From: Subtercola boreus
GTDB lineage: Bacteria > Actinomycetota > Actinomycetes > Actinomycetales > Microbacteriaceae
Direction: 5' to 3'
NCBI RefSeq assembly: GCF_003399645.1
Contig: NZ_NBXD01000029.1
Coordinates: forward strand, 40,885-104,884
Length of the DNA: 64,000 nt
Of this stretch, positions 8,747 to 17,376 are shown piece after piece. The first letter of the stretch is position 1. Each line of letters begins with the position of its first letter. A program made the translations under genes and the position numbers. The notes beneath the pieces are model-generated. The model was not told where the DNA came from. It saw only the letters and a program-made list of their open reading frames with translations, and ran no database searches.

Positions 8747-10462
8747 TTGTCCGCGCCGAACTCCGCCGAGCGGTCCTCCGCTCTGCCCCCTCACTCCCCC
8801 GCGCGAGCAGACTCTCCCGCGCCCCGGCGTTCGTCGCGGCCGCGCTACACGCGTCCCGGCAGGCTCGCCCGGCAGGCCGTGCTGCGCATCTCGACCGCGA
8901 TCGTCACCGCGTTCTATGGCGTCTACCGTCTGCACCCCGTGCTCTGGCGATTCACGGCGCGGCACTATCACCCGTCGTTCGAACACTTCGCCCGGTGGAA
9001 CGCCTGGGCCATCTGCCAGCAGGCCTACCTCGACGTTCCCGCCTATCGCCGTTACCTCGACGAGCACGACTTTGTCTTCGACTGGTGGAACCTCTCGTCG
9101 TACCAGCCCACGTCGAAGAAGGCGTACGTCGACCGGTACTCGGAGGAGGATCGCTGCTGGAACGGTGAAATCACGACGATCGGCACCGTGGTCGACGAGT
9201 CCAGCGGTTCGAGCGGCAAACCGTACAACTGGATGCGGTCGAAAGACGAGCTCGACACGGTGCACAAGAACGTCGCGGGCTACATCACCCTGCTGTTCGG
9301 CAGCCGCAGGCTCTTCTGCATCAACGCCTTCTCCATGGGCGCGTGGGCGACCGGCACGAACACCGGCCAGGCGATGTCGAAGGTCGCAATGGTGAAGAAC
9401 ACCGGGCCCGACATCGACAAGATCGTCGATACACTCGCGCATTTCGGGCCGGGCTACACCTACCTGATCAGCGCCTACCCGCCGTTCCTGAAGCACCTGC
9501 GCGACCGGCTCGACTCCGACGGCTTCGACTGGGACGCCTACGAGCTCAATGGCTTCGTGGGCGGCGAGGCGCTCACCGAGGGGCTTCGCGACTACATCGA
9601 GAAGCGGTTCGTGCGCGTGTACTCGGGGTACGGCGCATCCGATCTCACCATCGGGATGGCCGGCGAGAGCGACCTCTCGGTGTGGTTGCGGCGGAGCCTG
9701 GTCGCGAATCCGGCGCTGCGGGCGGCTGTGCTGGGGCCGGATGAAGACCGCACGCCGATGATCTTCCAGTACAACCCGCTCGAGACGTACCTCGAGACCA
9801 CCGCCGACGGCGAGCTCCTCGTCACGCTCAACTCGACGGCGATCATGAGCCCGAAGGTGCGCTACAACATCGGCGACGAGGCGAAGATCGTCACCTTTCC
9901 GCAGATGGAGGCACACGTCGCGGGCTTTCCGCGGCTGGCGCTGGCGTTCGAGAGGGCATTCTCGTCGCAACGCATGAAGCTGCCGTTCGTACTTCTGTTC
10001 GGGCGAAAAGACTCGACGATCTCGTACATGGGCGCCAACATCTACCCACTCGACGTCGAGAACGGGCTCTACCTCGACAATCCGCACGCGGCCGCCATCG
10101 AGTCGTTCAAGCTCAGCCTGCTCGACATCGGCAACCTCGAGCAGCGGCCGGTCATCCACCTGCAGTTGCGCGAAGATGCCTCACTGGCTCCGGATGACCG
10201 GCAGGAGCTCCGCGCGGCATCGGCGTCGGGCGTGCTCAGGCACCTGTCGAGCGTCTCACGCGACATCGCCCAGTCGCTCGACGAAGACCCGACCGCATCG
10301 GATGTGCGCATCGAGATCCACGACCACGGCACCGGGGTCTTCGCACAGGGCTCAAGCAAGATCAAGAACGTCTACCTCGTGGACGAGGGTGATCGCGCCG
10401 GCGCCGGCGCGGGCGGAGCGGATGCGGGCGCGGGCGCGGGTGGAGCGGATGCGCACCACTGA
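8747..10462 (+). CDS. CapK/PaaK-like adenylate-forming enzyme
   Basis: First gene of a six-gene coupled run. The ~571-residue protein belongs to the phenylacetate-CoA ligase/CapK branch of adenylate-forming enzymes, which activate a carboxylate as acyl-AMP and pass it to CoA or another acceptor. Visible marks are the P-loop-like ESSGSSGKP (151-159), the A5-type YSGYGASDL (around 295-305) and the later YNIGDEAKI and GRKDSTISYMGANIYP blocks. I chose the TTG at 8747 because GGAGG lies 7 nt ahead; an in-frame ATG at 8714 is the alternative. The C-terminus is a Gly/Ala/Asp repeat (GAGAGGADAGAGAGGAD) encoded by direct repeats at about 10400-10452. Substrate unknown. Confidence 0.8.
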   Translation: MSAPNSAERSSALPPHSPARADSPAPRRSSRPRYTRPGRLARQAVLRISTAIVTAFYGVYRLHPVLWRFTARHYHPSFEHFARWNAWAICQQAYLDVPAYRRYLDEHDFVFDWWNLSSYQPTSKKAYVDRYSEEDRCWNGEITTIGTVVDESSGSSGKPYNWMRSKDELDTVHKNVAGYITLLFGSRRLFCINAFSMGAWATGTNTGQAMSKVAMVKNTGPDIDKIVDTLAHFGPGYTYLISAYPPFLKHLRDRLDSDGFDWDAYELNGFVGGEALTEGLRDYIEKRFVRVYSGYGASDLTIGMAGESDLSVWLRRSLVANPALRAAVLGPDEDRTPMIFQYNPLETYLETTADGELLVTLNSTAIMSPKVRYNIGDEAKIVTFPQMEAHVAGFPRLALAFERAFSSQRMKLPFVLLFGRKDSTISYMGANIYPLDVENGLYLDNPHAAAIESFKLSLLDIGNLEQRPVIHLQLREDASLAPDDRQELRAASASGVLRHLSSVSRDIAQSLDEDPTASDVRIEIHDHGTGVFAQGSSKIKNVYLVDEGDRAGAGAGGADAGAGAGGADAHH

Positions 10463-11294
10463 CTTCAGGGCGGCCCCCGTGAAGGCCCGCGCAGAGGCGA
10501 TGGTCATCGCAGAGTTCTCCTTTCGACCATCGAGCCCCGAACTCCGTTCGCCGCACGTCGTCCGGGGCTTCGCCGGCTATGTCTGGCACAGGTCGTTCCG
10601 ACGGGCCGGCGTGCGGGGTATTGTCGTGCTCTTCGACACGGGTGATCACGCCCAGGTGTACCGCAGCGCCCTTCGCCGCACTCCGGCTCGAACACGCCTC
10701 ATGATCGCGGAACCGGGCGGGTACAGTAACGGGGTCTGGCGCGCGGAGGGGCACGTCATGGCGCACATCCCCACTTTCACGCCCACCTCGGTCGAGGCCG
10801 CCCGCGGTGCGACCGGGCCCCCCGTCACCGAGCCGGCTGGCGCGGAAGACGGCCCCGATCGACGTCCCGCACGCGGGCGGCGGAGGCGCCCTCGGTTCTC
10901 ACCCACAGGCAGGTCGGACCGGTCGCCGGAGCGGCCCGTCGAGCGGCCTGTGACAGATGCGGGGGCAATGTTCGTCGGGGCGACGAAGTACCGCGGGCCG
11001 ACAGCGCTCCTGCAGTTGTCGCGCACGTGGTACCCGATGGTGGCGCGAATGCAGACGCTGCGGGGCTACGTGTGGCACACGATCTACTGGGAGCCCCCAT
11101 TCACGCTCGGAACGCTCGCATTCTTCGCTTCGCGCGACGATCTGCTGTCATTCGCCAGGCTCCCCGCCCACCGCGCTCTCATGCAGTGGATCACTCGCGG
11201 CACCCGCAACGGAACGGGCGGTTACATCCGTCTGCACCTCGCACCGGAGACTGCGGCGGAGGCGCGCGGGCCGCGTCCCGGGGGTGCGCCGTGA
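10449..11294 (+). CDS. unknown protein, possibly two ferredoxin-like monooxygenase-type domains
   Basis: Overlaps the end of the adenylating-enzyme gene by 14 nt, so the two are translationally linked. The 281-residue product is not recognised. Two halves can be seen: an N-terminal part (to about 110) and a C-terminal part (about 175-270), separated by an Arg/Pro-rich disordered stretch. Both halves share a GYVWH motif (FAGYVWHRSF and LRGYVWHTIY). The C-terminal half has LGTLAFFASRDDLLSFA followed by HRALMQW, a pattern reminiscent of dimeric alpha-beta barrel or antibiotic-biosynthesis-monooxygenase folds. This suggests an internal duplication. An in-frame ATG at 10500 is an alternative start. 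Function unknown; context points to small-molecule metabolism. Confidence 0.6.
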   Translation: MRTTDFRAAPVKARAEAMVIAEFSFRPSSPELRSPHVVRGFAGYVWHRSFRRAGVRGIVVLFDTGDHAQVYRSALRRTPARTRLMIAEPGGYSNGVWRAEGHVMAHIPTFTPTSVEAARGATGPPVTEPAGAEDGPDRRPARGRRRRPRFSPTGRSDRSPERPVERPVTDAGAMFVGATKYRGPTALLQLSRTWYPMVARMQTLRGYVWHTIYWEPPFTLGTLAFFASRDDLLSFARLPAHRALMQWITRGTRNGTGGYIRLHLAPETAAEARGPRPGGAP

Positions 11295-12478
11295 CCGGCG
11301 GCATCACCGTCGAGCGGGTCGCCTCCGCGCACGCACTCCGCGAGTTCATCGCGATGCCGCTTCGGCTGCAGCCGCCTGACCTCGCCGTTCCGCTGGTCGA
11401 GGCCAGCATCCGGTCGTGGTTCGACGGGCGCAGCCCGCATCCCGAGCCGATCGAGCTGCTGGTCGCGCGTGACGCCGGCGGCCAGGTCACCGGACGCACG
11501 ACCGCCCATACCGACCGCCGCCTCGACGCGAAGCTCGGCGAGGAGCTGCAGCTGTTCGGTGCGACCGAGTTTTGCGACCGAGAGACGGCCGCGGCACTCT
11601 TCGAGGCGCTCGATCGTCGGGCACGGGCATCCGGAGCCGCCGCACTCTTCGGGCCCGTCTCGCTGCTGCCCAACCAGGCCGGCGGCGTCATCACCTCGGG
11701 GTTCGCCGAACGCGGCTTCGTCGACTCGGCGTGGAACGACGAACAGACGCCGACCGTCTACGAGTCCGAAGGGTTTGCTCGCTGGGGGGAGGCCGACACC
11801 TGGGCCGTGGAGGTGGGCACTGTCGAGGTCACGGCCCCCACAGCCGAGGAACTCGAAGAGGCCGGGCTGCTGCTGGAGTACGGATCGAAACGCGGCATGA
11901 AGCGACTGATCCCCGAACTGCTCGGGCTTCTCAACGCGTCGTTCGCCCAGCTGCCCTACTACACCGAGATCAGCCCGGCCGAGATGGAAGCGGCGACCGC
12001 CGGCCTGGCGTTCCTCCTCGATGAGCGGCTGCTGCTGCTTGCCCGCGAGCGGGCGACGGGCCGGGCGCTGGCGTTCGTACTGGTCATCCCCGATATCACG
12101 GAATTCGTGCAGAAGGCCGGCGGGCGGCTCTCACCGCTCCGGCAGCTACAGTTGCTCCTGGCGCGGGGGCGGTATCGCGAGGAGGCAGTGCTGGTGATTC
12201 AGGGAACCGATCCGTTGCGGCAGGGGCAGGGCATCCTGAGCCTGCTGAGCAGGCAGCTGCAGGTGAACCTGCGCGACGGGGGGTATCGGATGCTCCGCAG
12301 CACCTATGTCGCCCGCGACAACCCCGGGTCGACGGCGCAGTTCGCGCGGTTCGGTGGGCGGCCGCTGCACGGGTACACGTTCTACCGCCGGCCGGTCGGG
12401 CCGACGACGGGGCCGGGAGTCGGATCGGCCGGGAGCCCGCAGAGCGGGCCGGCGACGACCGCGGGAGGCACAGCGTGA
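11291..12478 (+). CDS. GNAT-like N-acyltransferase
   Basis: Starts at a GTG that overlaps the preceding TGA (GTGA). The 395-residue product looks like the large GNAT-related acyltransferases of about 370 residues found beside lipid and capsule genes. It has an N-terminal half with RDAGGQVTGRTTAHTD and a GPVSLLPNQ turn, and a C-terminal GNAT half with LAFVLVIPD (beta4-like) and GTDPLRQGQGILSLLSRQL, which fits the acyl-CoA pyrophosphate-binding turn, followed by STYVARDNPGSTAQFARFG. It likely moves an acyl group from CoA, or from the carrier charged by the adenylating enzyme, to an amine. The donor and acceptor are inference. A Gly/Thr-rich C-terminal tail follows. Confidence 0.7.
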   Translation: MTGGITVERVASAHALREFIAMPLRLQPPDLAVPLVEASIRSWFDGRSPHPEPIELLVARDAGGQVTGRTTAHTDRRLDAKLGEELQLFGATEFCDRETAAALFEALDRRARASGAAALFGPVSLLPNQAGGVITSGFAERGFVDSAWNDEQTPTVYESEGFARWGEADTWAVEVGTVEVTAPTAEELEEAGLLLEYGSKRGMKRLIPELLGLLNASFAQLPYYTEISPAEMEAATAGLAFLLDERLLLLARERATGRALAFVLVIPDITEFVQKAGGRLSPLRQLQLLLARGRYREEAVLVIQGTDPLRQGQGILSLLSRQLQVNLRDGGYRMLRSTYVARDNPGSTAQFARFGGRPLHGYTFYRRPVGPTTGPGVGSAGSPQSGPATTAGGTA

Positions 12479-13761
12479 ACGACGAGACCACCGAACGGCT
12501 GCTCGACGGGCTCATCCTGCTCGCGAGCCGCTCCCCCTCCCCGCACAACACGCAGCCCTGGTCGCCGCACATCGTTCGCGACGGGGCCGACCCGGTGCCC
12601 ACCGTCGAGGTGTGCGTCGTGCCGAGTCGAACGCTGCCCGCGGGCGATCCGAGCTTTCGCGATGTGGTGCTCGCGCTGGGAGGCTGGGTCGAGAGCTTCG
12701 CTATCGGCGCGGCCGAGGCGGGGTACGACGCTGAGGTCGAGGCGCTGCCGCAGCTGTCGCGGCTCGAGGAGCTTCCGCTGACGGGGCCGGCCGACGCCGC
12801 GATGCCGGTGCTGCGGCTGCGGCTGGTACCGCGGCTCGCGGCGAAGGCCGGGGGTGGCCACTCCAGCCAGGGCGCCCGGGCGGGCACGGATGCGACCCGC
12901 GGCGACGCGGCGGCGCACCCTGTCGACGAGAGTGCCGCCCCGCGCCCCTTCACAGCCGACGATGTGCGTGAGCGGGCGGTGTACCGGGGGCGGCTGATCG
13001 GGCATCCGGCGACCTGGGACGACCTCTCCGATGTCGACCTGCCGCCGTGGCTGACGCTCCGCCGCCTCGACGATCGGGCGATGGCGTACCTCAGCCGCCT
13101 CGGCATCGCGTTCACAGCGTCGCGGCCGAGCATCGCGAAGGAGCTGCTGCACTGGCTGCGACTCGACCCCGCGCATCCGAACTACACGAAAGACGGGATG
13201 ACCGACACGATGCTCGGCGTGCCGGCCCCGCTTGCGCGGCTTGCCGCTCCGGCGACGCGCTGGCGCAGCATCCGGAACCCGCTGCTGGGCGTCGCCGGGG
13301 TCGTGGGGCGCACCGCGGAGTCGCTCGAACGCGCGCGCACGCTGCGACCCCTCGCCCTCTCGCTCGCCGAGAGCCAGGATGAATCGCCCACCCACCTCGT
13401 TCTCGTCGCCAATGCCCGGCTCGCGGCGCTCGACGACGGCCCGCGCATCACCGCGGCGATGGACAGTCGCATCGGCGTCGCAGAACCCGACGCTCTCGAG
13501 GCCGGGCGCGCTCTGCAGCGCCTGTGGCTGCATGCGCACACGCGCGGGCTGGTCGTGTCGCCGCACTCCGAGCTCATCGATTCGCCGCTCGCGCACGGCC
13601 TGCTGCGCAAACGGCTCTCGCTGGGGCGCAGCGACGTCGCGCTCTCGGTCTTCAGCGCAGGCGTCGCCGCGGGGGCGGTGCAACGCTCCCCACGGCTGAC
13701 GGATGCCCGCCCGGCGCGGGCGCGCACAGCCACCCCGCGCCCCACTGCGGCACCCCGATGA
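12475..13761 (+). CDS. Acg-like nitroreductase family protein
   Basis: GTG start inside GTGA, coupled to the acyltransferase gene. The 428-residue protein starts with the flavin-site motif SPSPHNTQPW (residues 19-28), typical of nitroreductases and closest in layout to the Acg family, in which two nitroreductase halves are fused and the second is degenerate. LFSLGRSDVAL-type C-terminal residues and the HTRGLVVSPHSELID block around 355-370 fit the second half. Acg proteins of mycobacteria bind FMN without a settled activity. In a cluster with an adenylating enzyme and an acyltransferase, an oxidative tailoring role is conceivable but unproven. Ala/Arg/Pro-rich C-terminal tail. Confidence 0.75.
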   Translation: MNDETTERLLDGLILLASRSPSPHNTQPWSPHIVRDGADPVPTVEVCVVPSRTLPAGDPSFRDVVLALGGWVESFAIGAAEAGYDAEVEALPQLSRLEELPLTGPADAAMPVLRLRLVPRLAAKAGGGHSSQGARAGTDATRGDAAAHPVDESAAPRPFTADDVRERAVYRGRLIGHPATWDDLSDVDLPPWLTLRRLDDRAMAYLSRLGIAFTASRPSIAKELLHWLRLDPAHPNYTKDGMTDTMLGVPAPLARLAAPATRWRSIRNPLLGVAGVVGRTAESLERARTLRPLALSLAESQDESPTHLVLVANARLAALDDGPRITAAMDSRIGVAEPDALEAGRALQRLWLHAHTRGLVVSPHSELIDSPLAHGLLRKRLSLGRSDVALSVFSAGVAAGAVQRSPRLTDARPARARTATPRPTAAPR

Positions 13762-14779
13762 CCGCGATACCGCGCCGCGTGCGCGCCTGGGGCTGGTTCA
13801 TGAACCGCTTCGACTCCATGCACGTCGCCACCATGAGCCCGAGCGACATCGCCCACAACCAGACGATGCAGCACGTGCCGGCACCCGTTCGCCGGCTGCT
13901 GTTCGGTGCGCGGCACCGCGGAGTGTCGACGGATGACCGTTCCTTCCCCTCTGCGAACGGCGACGTGCCCGTGCGCATCTACCGCCCCCGCGTGACGTCC
14001 AGTGCCACCACCCTCCGTCTGGCCACGAGTCCGAGCGCAGTGAAGACCTCCGCCCGATCGTGCTCTACTTCCACGGCGGCGGTTGGACGCTGTTCGGCGG
14101 CCTCGACATGTGCGAATGGCTGCCGAGCCGCGTCGCCGCCGAACCCGGCGCCATCGTGGTCGCTGTCGACTACCGGCTCGCCCCCGAGCATCCGTTCCCG
14201 GCAGCCGTCGACGACTGCTACGCCGCACTCGAATGGGCCGCTGCCAACGCCACCGGCCTCGGAGCCGACCCACACCGCCTCGCCGTGATCGGCGACAGCG
14301 CCGGAGGCAACCTCTCGGCCGTCGTCAGCCTGCTCGCCCGCGACCGCGGCGGCCCGCACATCGCAGCCCAGGGCCTGATCTACCCGGTCACCGACACCGT
14401 TCTCGATGACCGCTCCATGCGCCTGAGTGCCACCAACCCCGTGCTGCACCGGGCCGACATGCGCGCCTTCCTCGACCACTATCTGGGCACCGACCCGGAG
14501 GCTCCGGAGCGAACGGATGCCCGGGCCGCCCCGACCCTGGCCGAGAACCTCAGCGGGCTGCCTCCGGCACTCGTGCAGGTCGCGGCGCACGACGTGCTGC
14601 GAGACCAGGCCGTGCTCTATGCGGAGCGCCTCATCGCGGCAGGCACCCGCACCGATGTGAGCATCTACGCCGATGCCGCGCACGGCTGGGTCACCTACCC
14701 GACCATCATGCGCGTCTCGAAGCGTGCGACCGCCGAGCTCATCGCCTTCCTCCGCAAAGCACTCGCACTCGGCGCATGA
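13758..14779 (+). pseudogene. HSL-type alpha/beta hydrolase broken by a frameshift
   Basis: Begins at an ATG overlapping the previous stop (ATGA). The first frame encodes the N-terminus through VPVRIYRP near 13988, then loses sense. The rest of the protein continues in another frame from about 13990 to 14779: oxyanion motif HGGGW, YRLAPEHPFPAA, nucleophile elbow GDSAGGN, catalytic DVLRDQ and HGW near the C-terminus. One extra C in the C5 run at 13985-13989 would restore a single ~340-residue hormone-sensitive-lipase-type esterase. Either a real single-base deletion or a sequencing error. A GTG at 14060 could start a truncated product, but that product would lack the first strands. It would hydrolyse an ester or amide in the same pathway. 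Confidence 0.75.
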
Positions 14780-15120
14780 CGCGAGGGGAGAAGCACGACG
14801 GCGAGGAACAGGGTTTCGATGCCGACCGCTGGCTCCTCATCGACGGCCGCCGCTGGCGCCGCACCGAACCGTCTCTTCCCGACGACATTGTGGCGGCGCT
14901 GAAGTCGCACCTCGGGCGCGGGCGCTCCGGCGTGCGCACCGCCAGGAGAGCCGGCGACGAAGCCGGCACAGCCGCCGCCCGCCGCCGCAACGGCCTGGCC
15001 AAGCTCGGCCTCGGCGAGCGCGGCCCGTACTGGTGGGAGGTGCCCGAGAAGGAGCGACTCGCCCAGGCCCGGCAGGCGCTTCGCGATCTCGACGACATGG
15101 ATATGTCCGAAGACACTTGA
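14776..15120 (+). CDS. conserved small basic protein of unknown function
   Basis: Overlaps the hydrolase stop as ATGA, so it is the last gene of the coupled run. The 114-residue product is charged and soluble, with GRRWRRTEPSLPDDI near residue 30, an Arg/Ala-rich helix (about 45-75) and GERGPYWWEVPEKER near residue 85. Proteins of this shape are widespread in actinobacteria; some carry an unfounded biopolymer-transporter label. I recognise the shape but not a function. It may be a passenger gene rather than part of the pathway, since such genes also occur alone. Confidence 0.7.
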   Translation: MTRGEKHDGEEQGFDADRWLLIDGRRWRRTEPSLPDDIVAALKSHLGRGRSGVRTARRAGDEAGTAAARRRNGLAKLGLGERGPYWWEVPEKERLAQARQALRDLDDMDMSEDT

Positions 15121-15142
15121 CAAGCAGACACAAACGGCGGTA

Positions 15143-15176
15143 AAACAAACAAAGCAAATACTGTATTTGTTTGTTT
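15143..15176. promoter_or_regulatory. AT-rich palindromic operator/promoter of the fructose operon
   Basis: A strikingly AT-rich island in GC-rich DNA. The 15-bp perfect palindrome CAAATAC-T-GTATTTG (15155-15169) is flanked by AAACAAAC (15143-15150) and GTTTGTTT (15169-15176). The repeated TTTG half-sites resemble DeoR-family sites such as those of FruR/SugR in corynebacteria. The site ends 30 bp before the fruR start and is the obvious place for autoregulation and fructose-1-phosphate-responsive control of the operon. Confidence 0.75.
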
Positions 15177-15206
15177 CACCTCGAACGCCCGACAACGGAG
15201 TCTGCT

Positions 15207-15968
15207 GTGTACGCCACCGAACGCCACCAAGCCATCCTCGACCAGGCCCGTCGAGACGGCCGTGTCGACGTTCGTGAACTCAGCGAGAACCTCGCCGTCA
15301 CACCGGAGACCATCCGCCGCGACCTCACCACCCTCGAACGCCGGGGACTCGTGCAACGGGCCCACGGCGGCGCCATCCCCGTCGACCGGCTGGGCATCGA
15401 GCCCGGTGTCTCCGACCGCGAGGGCCGTCTGTCGACCGAGAAGAGCGCCATCGCGCGCGCCGCCCTCAGCGAGGTGCCCGACGGCGGTTCCATCATCATC
15501 GACGCCGGCACCACCACAGTCCGTCTCGCTGAACTGCTCCCCGTCGACCGTGAGCTCACCGTCGTGACGCACTCGCTGCCGGTGGCCATGCTGCTCTCGA
15601 CGAAGCCGAACATCGACCTGCACTTTCTCGGCGGCCACATCCGCGGCCGAACCCTCGCCGCCGTCGGTCCCTGGATCCAGAACGCCATCGCCTCCGTCTC
15701 GGTGGATGTCGCGTTCATCGGCATCAACGGGATCACCGTCGAGCGCGGCCTCACCACCCCGGACCTCGACGAGGCTGTGGTGAAGTCGACTCTCGTCGCT
15801 GCCGCCCGCCGCGTCGTCGTGCTGGCCGACCACAGCAAGTTCGGCCGCCAGGACTTCGGCCTCGTCGCCCCGCTGAGCGCGATCGACACCGTCATCACCG
15901 ACGCCGGCCTCGACGGCGAGTTCTACGACGAGATCGTGGTCTCGGGAACCGACGTGGTGCGCGCATGA
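15207..15968 (+). CDS. fruR: DeoR-family regulator of the fructose operon (FruR)
   Basis: A 253-residue DeoR-type repressor with a winged helix-turn-helix at the N-terminus (VRELSENLAVTPETIRRDL, about 22-40) and a DeoR sugar-phosphate sensor domain (DAGTTT near residue 95, the GGHIRGRT block, and ADHSKFG near 210). The GTG at 15207 was chosen because CGGAG lies 8 nt ahead; an in-frame TTG at 15171 falls inside the operator. It precedes fruK with a 4-nt ATGA overlap, so it probably senses fructose-1-phosphate and represses its own operon. No other sugar genes are nearby that would suggest a different effector. Confidence 0.9.
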   Translation: MYATERHQAILDQARRDGRVDVRELSENLAVTPETIRRDLTTLERRGLVQRAHGGAIPVDRLGIEPGVSDREGRLSTEKSAIARAALSEVPDGGSIIIDAGTTTVRLAELLPVDRELTVVTHSLPVAMLLSTKPNIDLHFLGGHIRGRTLAAVGPWIQNAIASVSVDVAFIGINGITVERGLTTPDLDEAVVKSTLVAAARRVVVLADHSKFGRQDFGLVAPLSAIDTVITDAGLDGEFYDEIVVSGTDVVRA

Positions 15969-16936
15969 TCGTCACCGTCACCGCCAATCCGAGCATCGAT
16001 GTGACCCTCACGGTCGACACTCTCGTCGTGGGCGAGGTGAATCGCGCGACCTCGGTGCGCCGCGACCCCGCCGGTAAGGGCGTGAACGTCTCCCGCGCAC
16101 TCGCCCAGAACGGCATCGCCACCCGCGCCGTGCTACCCGCCGACGCGGTGAACGGCTACGAACTCGAACGGATGCTCGCCGCCCGGTCGATTCCGAGCGT
16201 GAGCACCATCATCTCCCAGGCCATCCGCACCAACGTCACGGTTGTCGACAGCACCGGAACCACGAAGCTGAACGAGCCCGGCCCCGAGGTCAGCACCGCA
16301 GAGCTCGCCCGCCTGATGACGCTCATCACCGAGCAACTGACCCTCGGCCCCGCCTGGCTGGTCGGTTCGGGCAGCCTGCCCCCGGGCATCCCGAACCGCT
16401 TCTACTGCGACCTCGCAGAACTCGCTGCGAGCTTCGGCGTTCCGTTCGCCGTCGACACCTCGGGCGCGGCCCTGGCCGAGACCGCTCGGAGCGGCACGGC
16501 CAGCTTGCTGAAGCCGAACCTCGAAGAGCTCGAGGAGCTCGTGGGCCGGGAGCTCGCCACCATCGGCGACGTCGTCGACGCGGCCCGCCCCTTTCTCACG
16601 ATGCCCGGATCGGCCATGCTCGTCAGCCTCGACGCCGACGGCGCCCTGCTCGTGAGCGACACAGATCTCTGGTGGGCGGGCTCCCGGCCCGTGGCACCGG
16701 TCAGCACGGTCGGCGCCGGTGACAGTGCCCTGGCCGGCTATCTCAGCGTGACCGACGGCGCGTTCGCTGCACGCCTCGGCGCCGCCGTCGCCTGGGGAAC
16801 TGCCGCCGTGCAGCTGCCCGGGAGCCAGGCGCCCTCACCCGCCGACATCCGCCCCGAAGATGTTCGGCTCATCGAAAACCCACCCCCCACCACACCGCTA
16901 GGAGAACTCACACTATGGCTTCAACCACGCCCCTGA
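15965..16936 (+). CDS. fruK: 1-phosphofructokinase
   Basis: Phosphorylates fructose-1-phosphate, the product of the fructose PTS, to fructose-1,6-bisphosphate. The 323-residue PfkB-family kinase shows the N-terminal sugar-binding AGKGVNVSRAL (36-46), the KLNEPGPE block (101-108), and the C-terminal GAGDS anion hole with catalytic base D253. Length is normal. The ATG overlaps the fruR stop by ATGA. The last 22 nt overlap the EIIA gene, whose ribosome site AGGAGAA lies within fruK. The C-terminus is slightly extended into a Pro-rich tail. Confidence 0.95.
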   Translation: MIVTVTANPSIDVTLTVDTLVVGEVNRATSVRRDPAGKGVNVSRALAQNGIATRAVLPADAVNGYELERMLAARSIPSVSTIISQAIRTNVTVVDSTGTTKLNEPGPEVSTAELARLMTLITEQLTLGPAWLVGSGSLPPGIPNRFYCDLAELAASFGVPFAVDTSGAALAETARSGTASLLKPNLEELEELVGRELATIGDVVDAARPFLTMPGSAMLVSLDADGALLVSDTDLWWAGSRPVAPVSTVGAGDSALAGYLSVTDGAFAARLGAAVAWGTAAVQLPGSQAPSPADIRPEDVRLIENPPPTTPLGELTLWLQPRP

Positions 16937-17376
16937 CCGAGGCCGGACTGGTCATCGTCGACCTCGCTGCCCCGACCAAAGACGAGGCGACGCGCCAGCT
17001 GGCGCAGACGCTCTTCGACCAAGGCCGAGTCTCCGATCTCGACGGATTCCTCGCCGACGTCCGAGCGCGCGAAGCACAGATGGCGACGGGCCTGCCCGGC
17101 GGCATCGGCATCCCGCACGCCCGCTCGTCGCACGTCACCGTCGCCAGCGTCGCTGTCGGCGTCAGCCCCGCGGGTGTCGACTTCGGAGCCGAAGACGGCC
17201 CCGCGCACCTCATCTTCCTGATCGCTGCGCCCGACGGCGCCGACCAGAACCACTTGGTCATTCTCGCCCAGCTCGCCCGCAAGCTCGTGCACGATGACTT
17301 CCGCCAGTCCCTCCGCGACGCGGGCACGCCCGAAGCCGTCGCCGAGATCGTCACCAGAGAGGTCGTTCTCCCGTGA
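16915..17376 (+). CDS. fructose PTS EIIA component
   Basis: A 153-residue EIIA domain of the fructose/mannitol type that accepts phosphate from HPr and passes it to EIIB. The phospho-accepting His is H68 in GIGIPHARS, followed by the expected acidic and hydrophobic strands (AHLIFLIAAPDG). In many bacteria this domain is fused to FruA or FPr; here it is a separate gene. It starts inside fruK and ends in a GTGA overlap with EIIBC, so the three are translated together. Confidence 0.93.
   Translation: MASTTPLTEAGLVIVDLAAPTKDEATRQLAQTLFDQGRVSDLDGFLADVRAREAQMATGLPGGIGIPHARSSHVTVASVAVGVSPAGVDFGAEDGPAHLIFLIAAPDGADQNHLVILAQLARKLVHDDFRQSLRDAGTPEAVAEIVTREVVLP

Noticed and set aside
8597..10159. A 520-codon minus-strand open frame opposite the adenylating enzyme gene
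   Set aside because: Repetitive Arg/Val/Glu/Asp composition typical of antisense reading in high-GC DNA.
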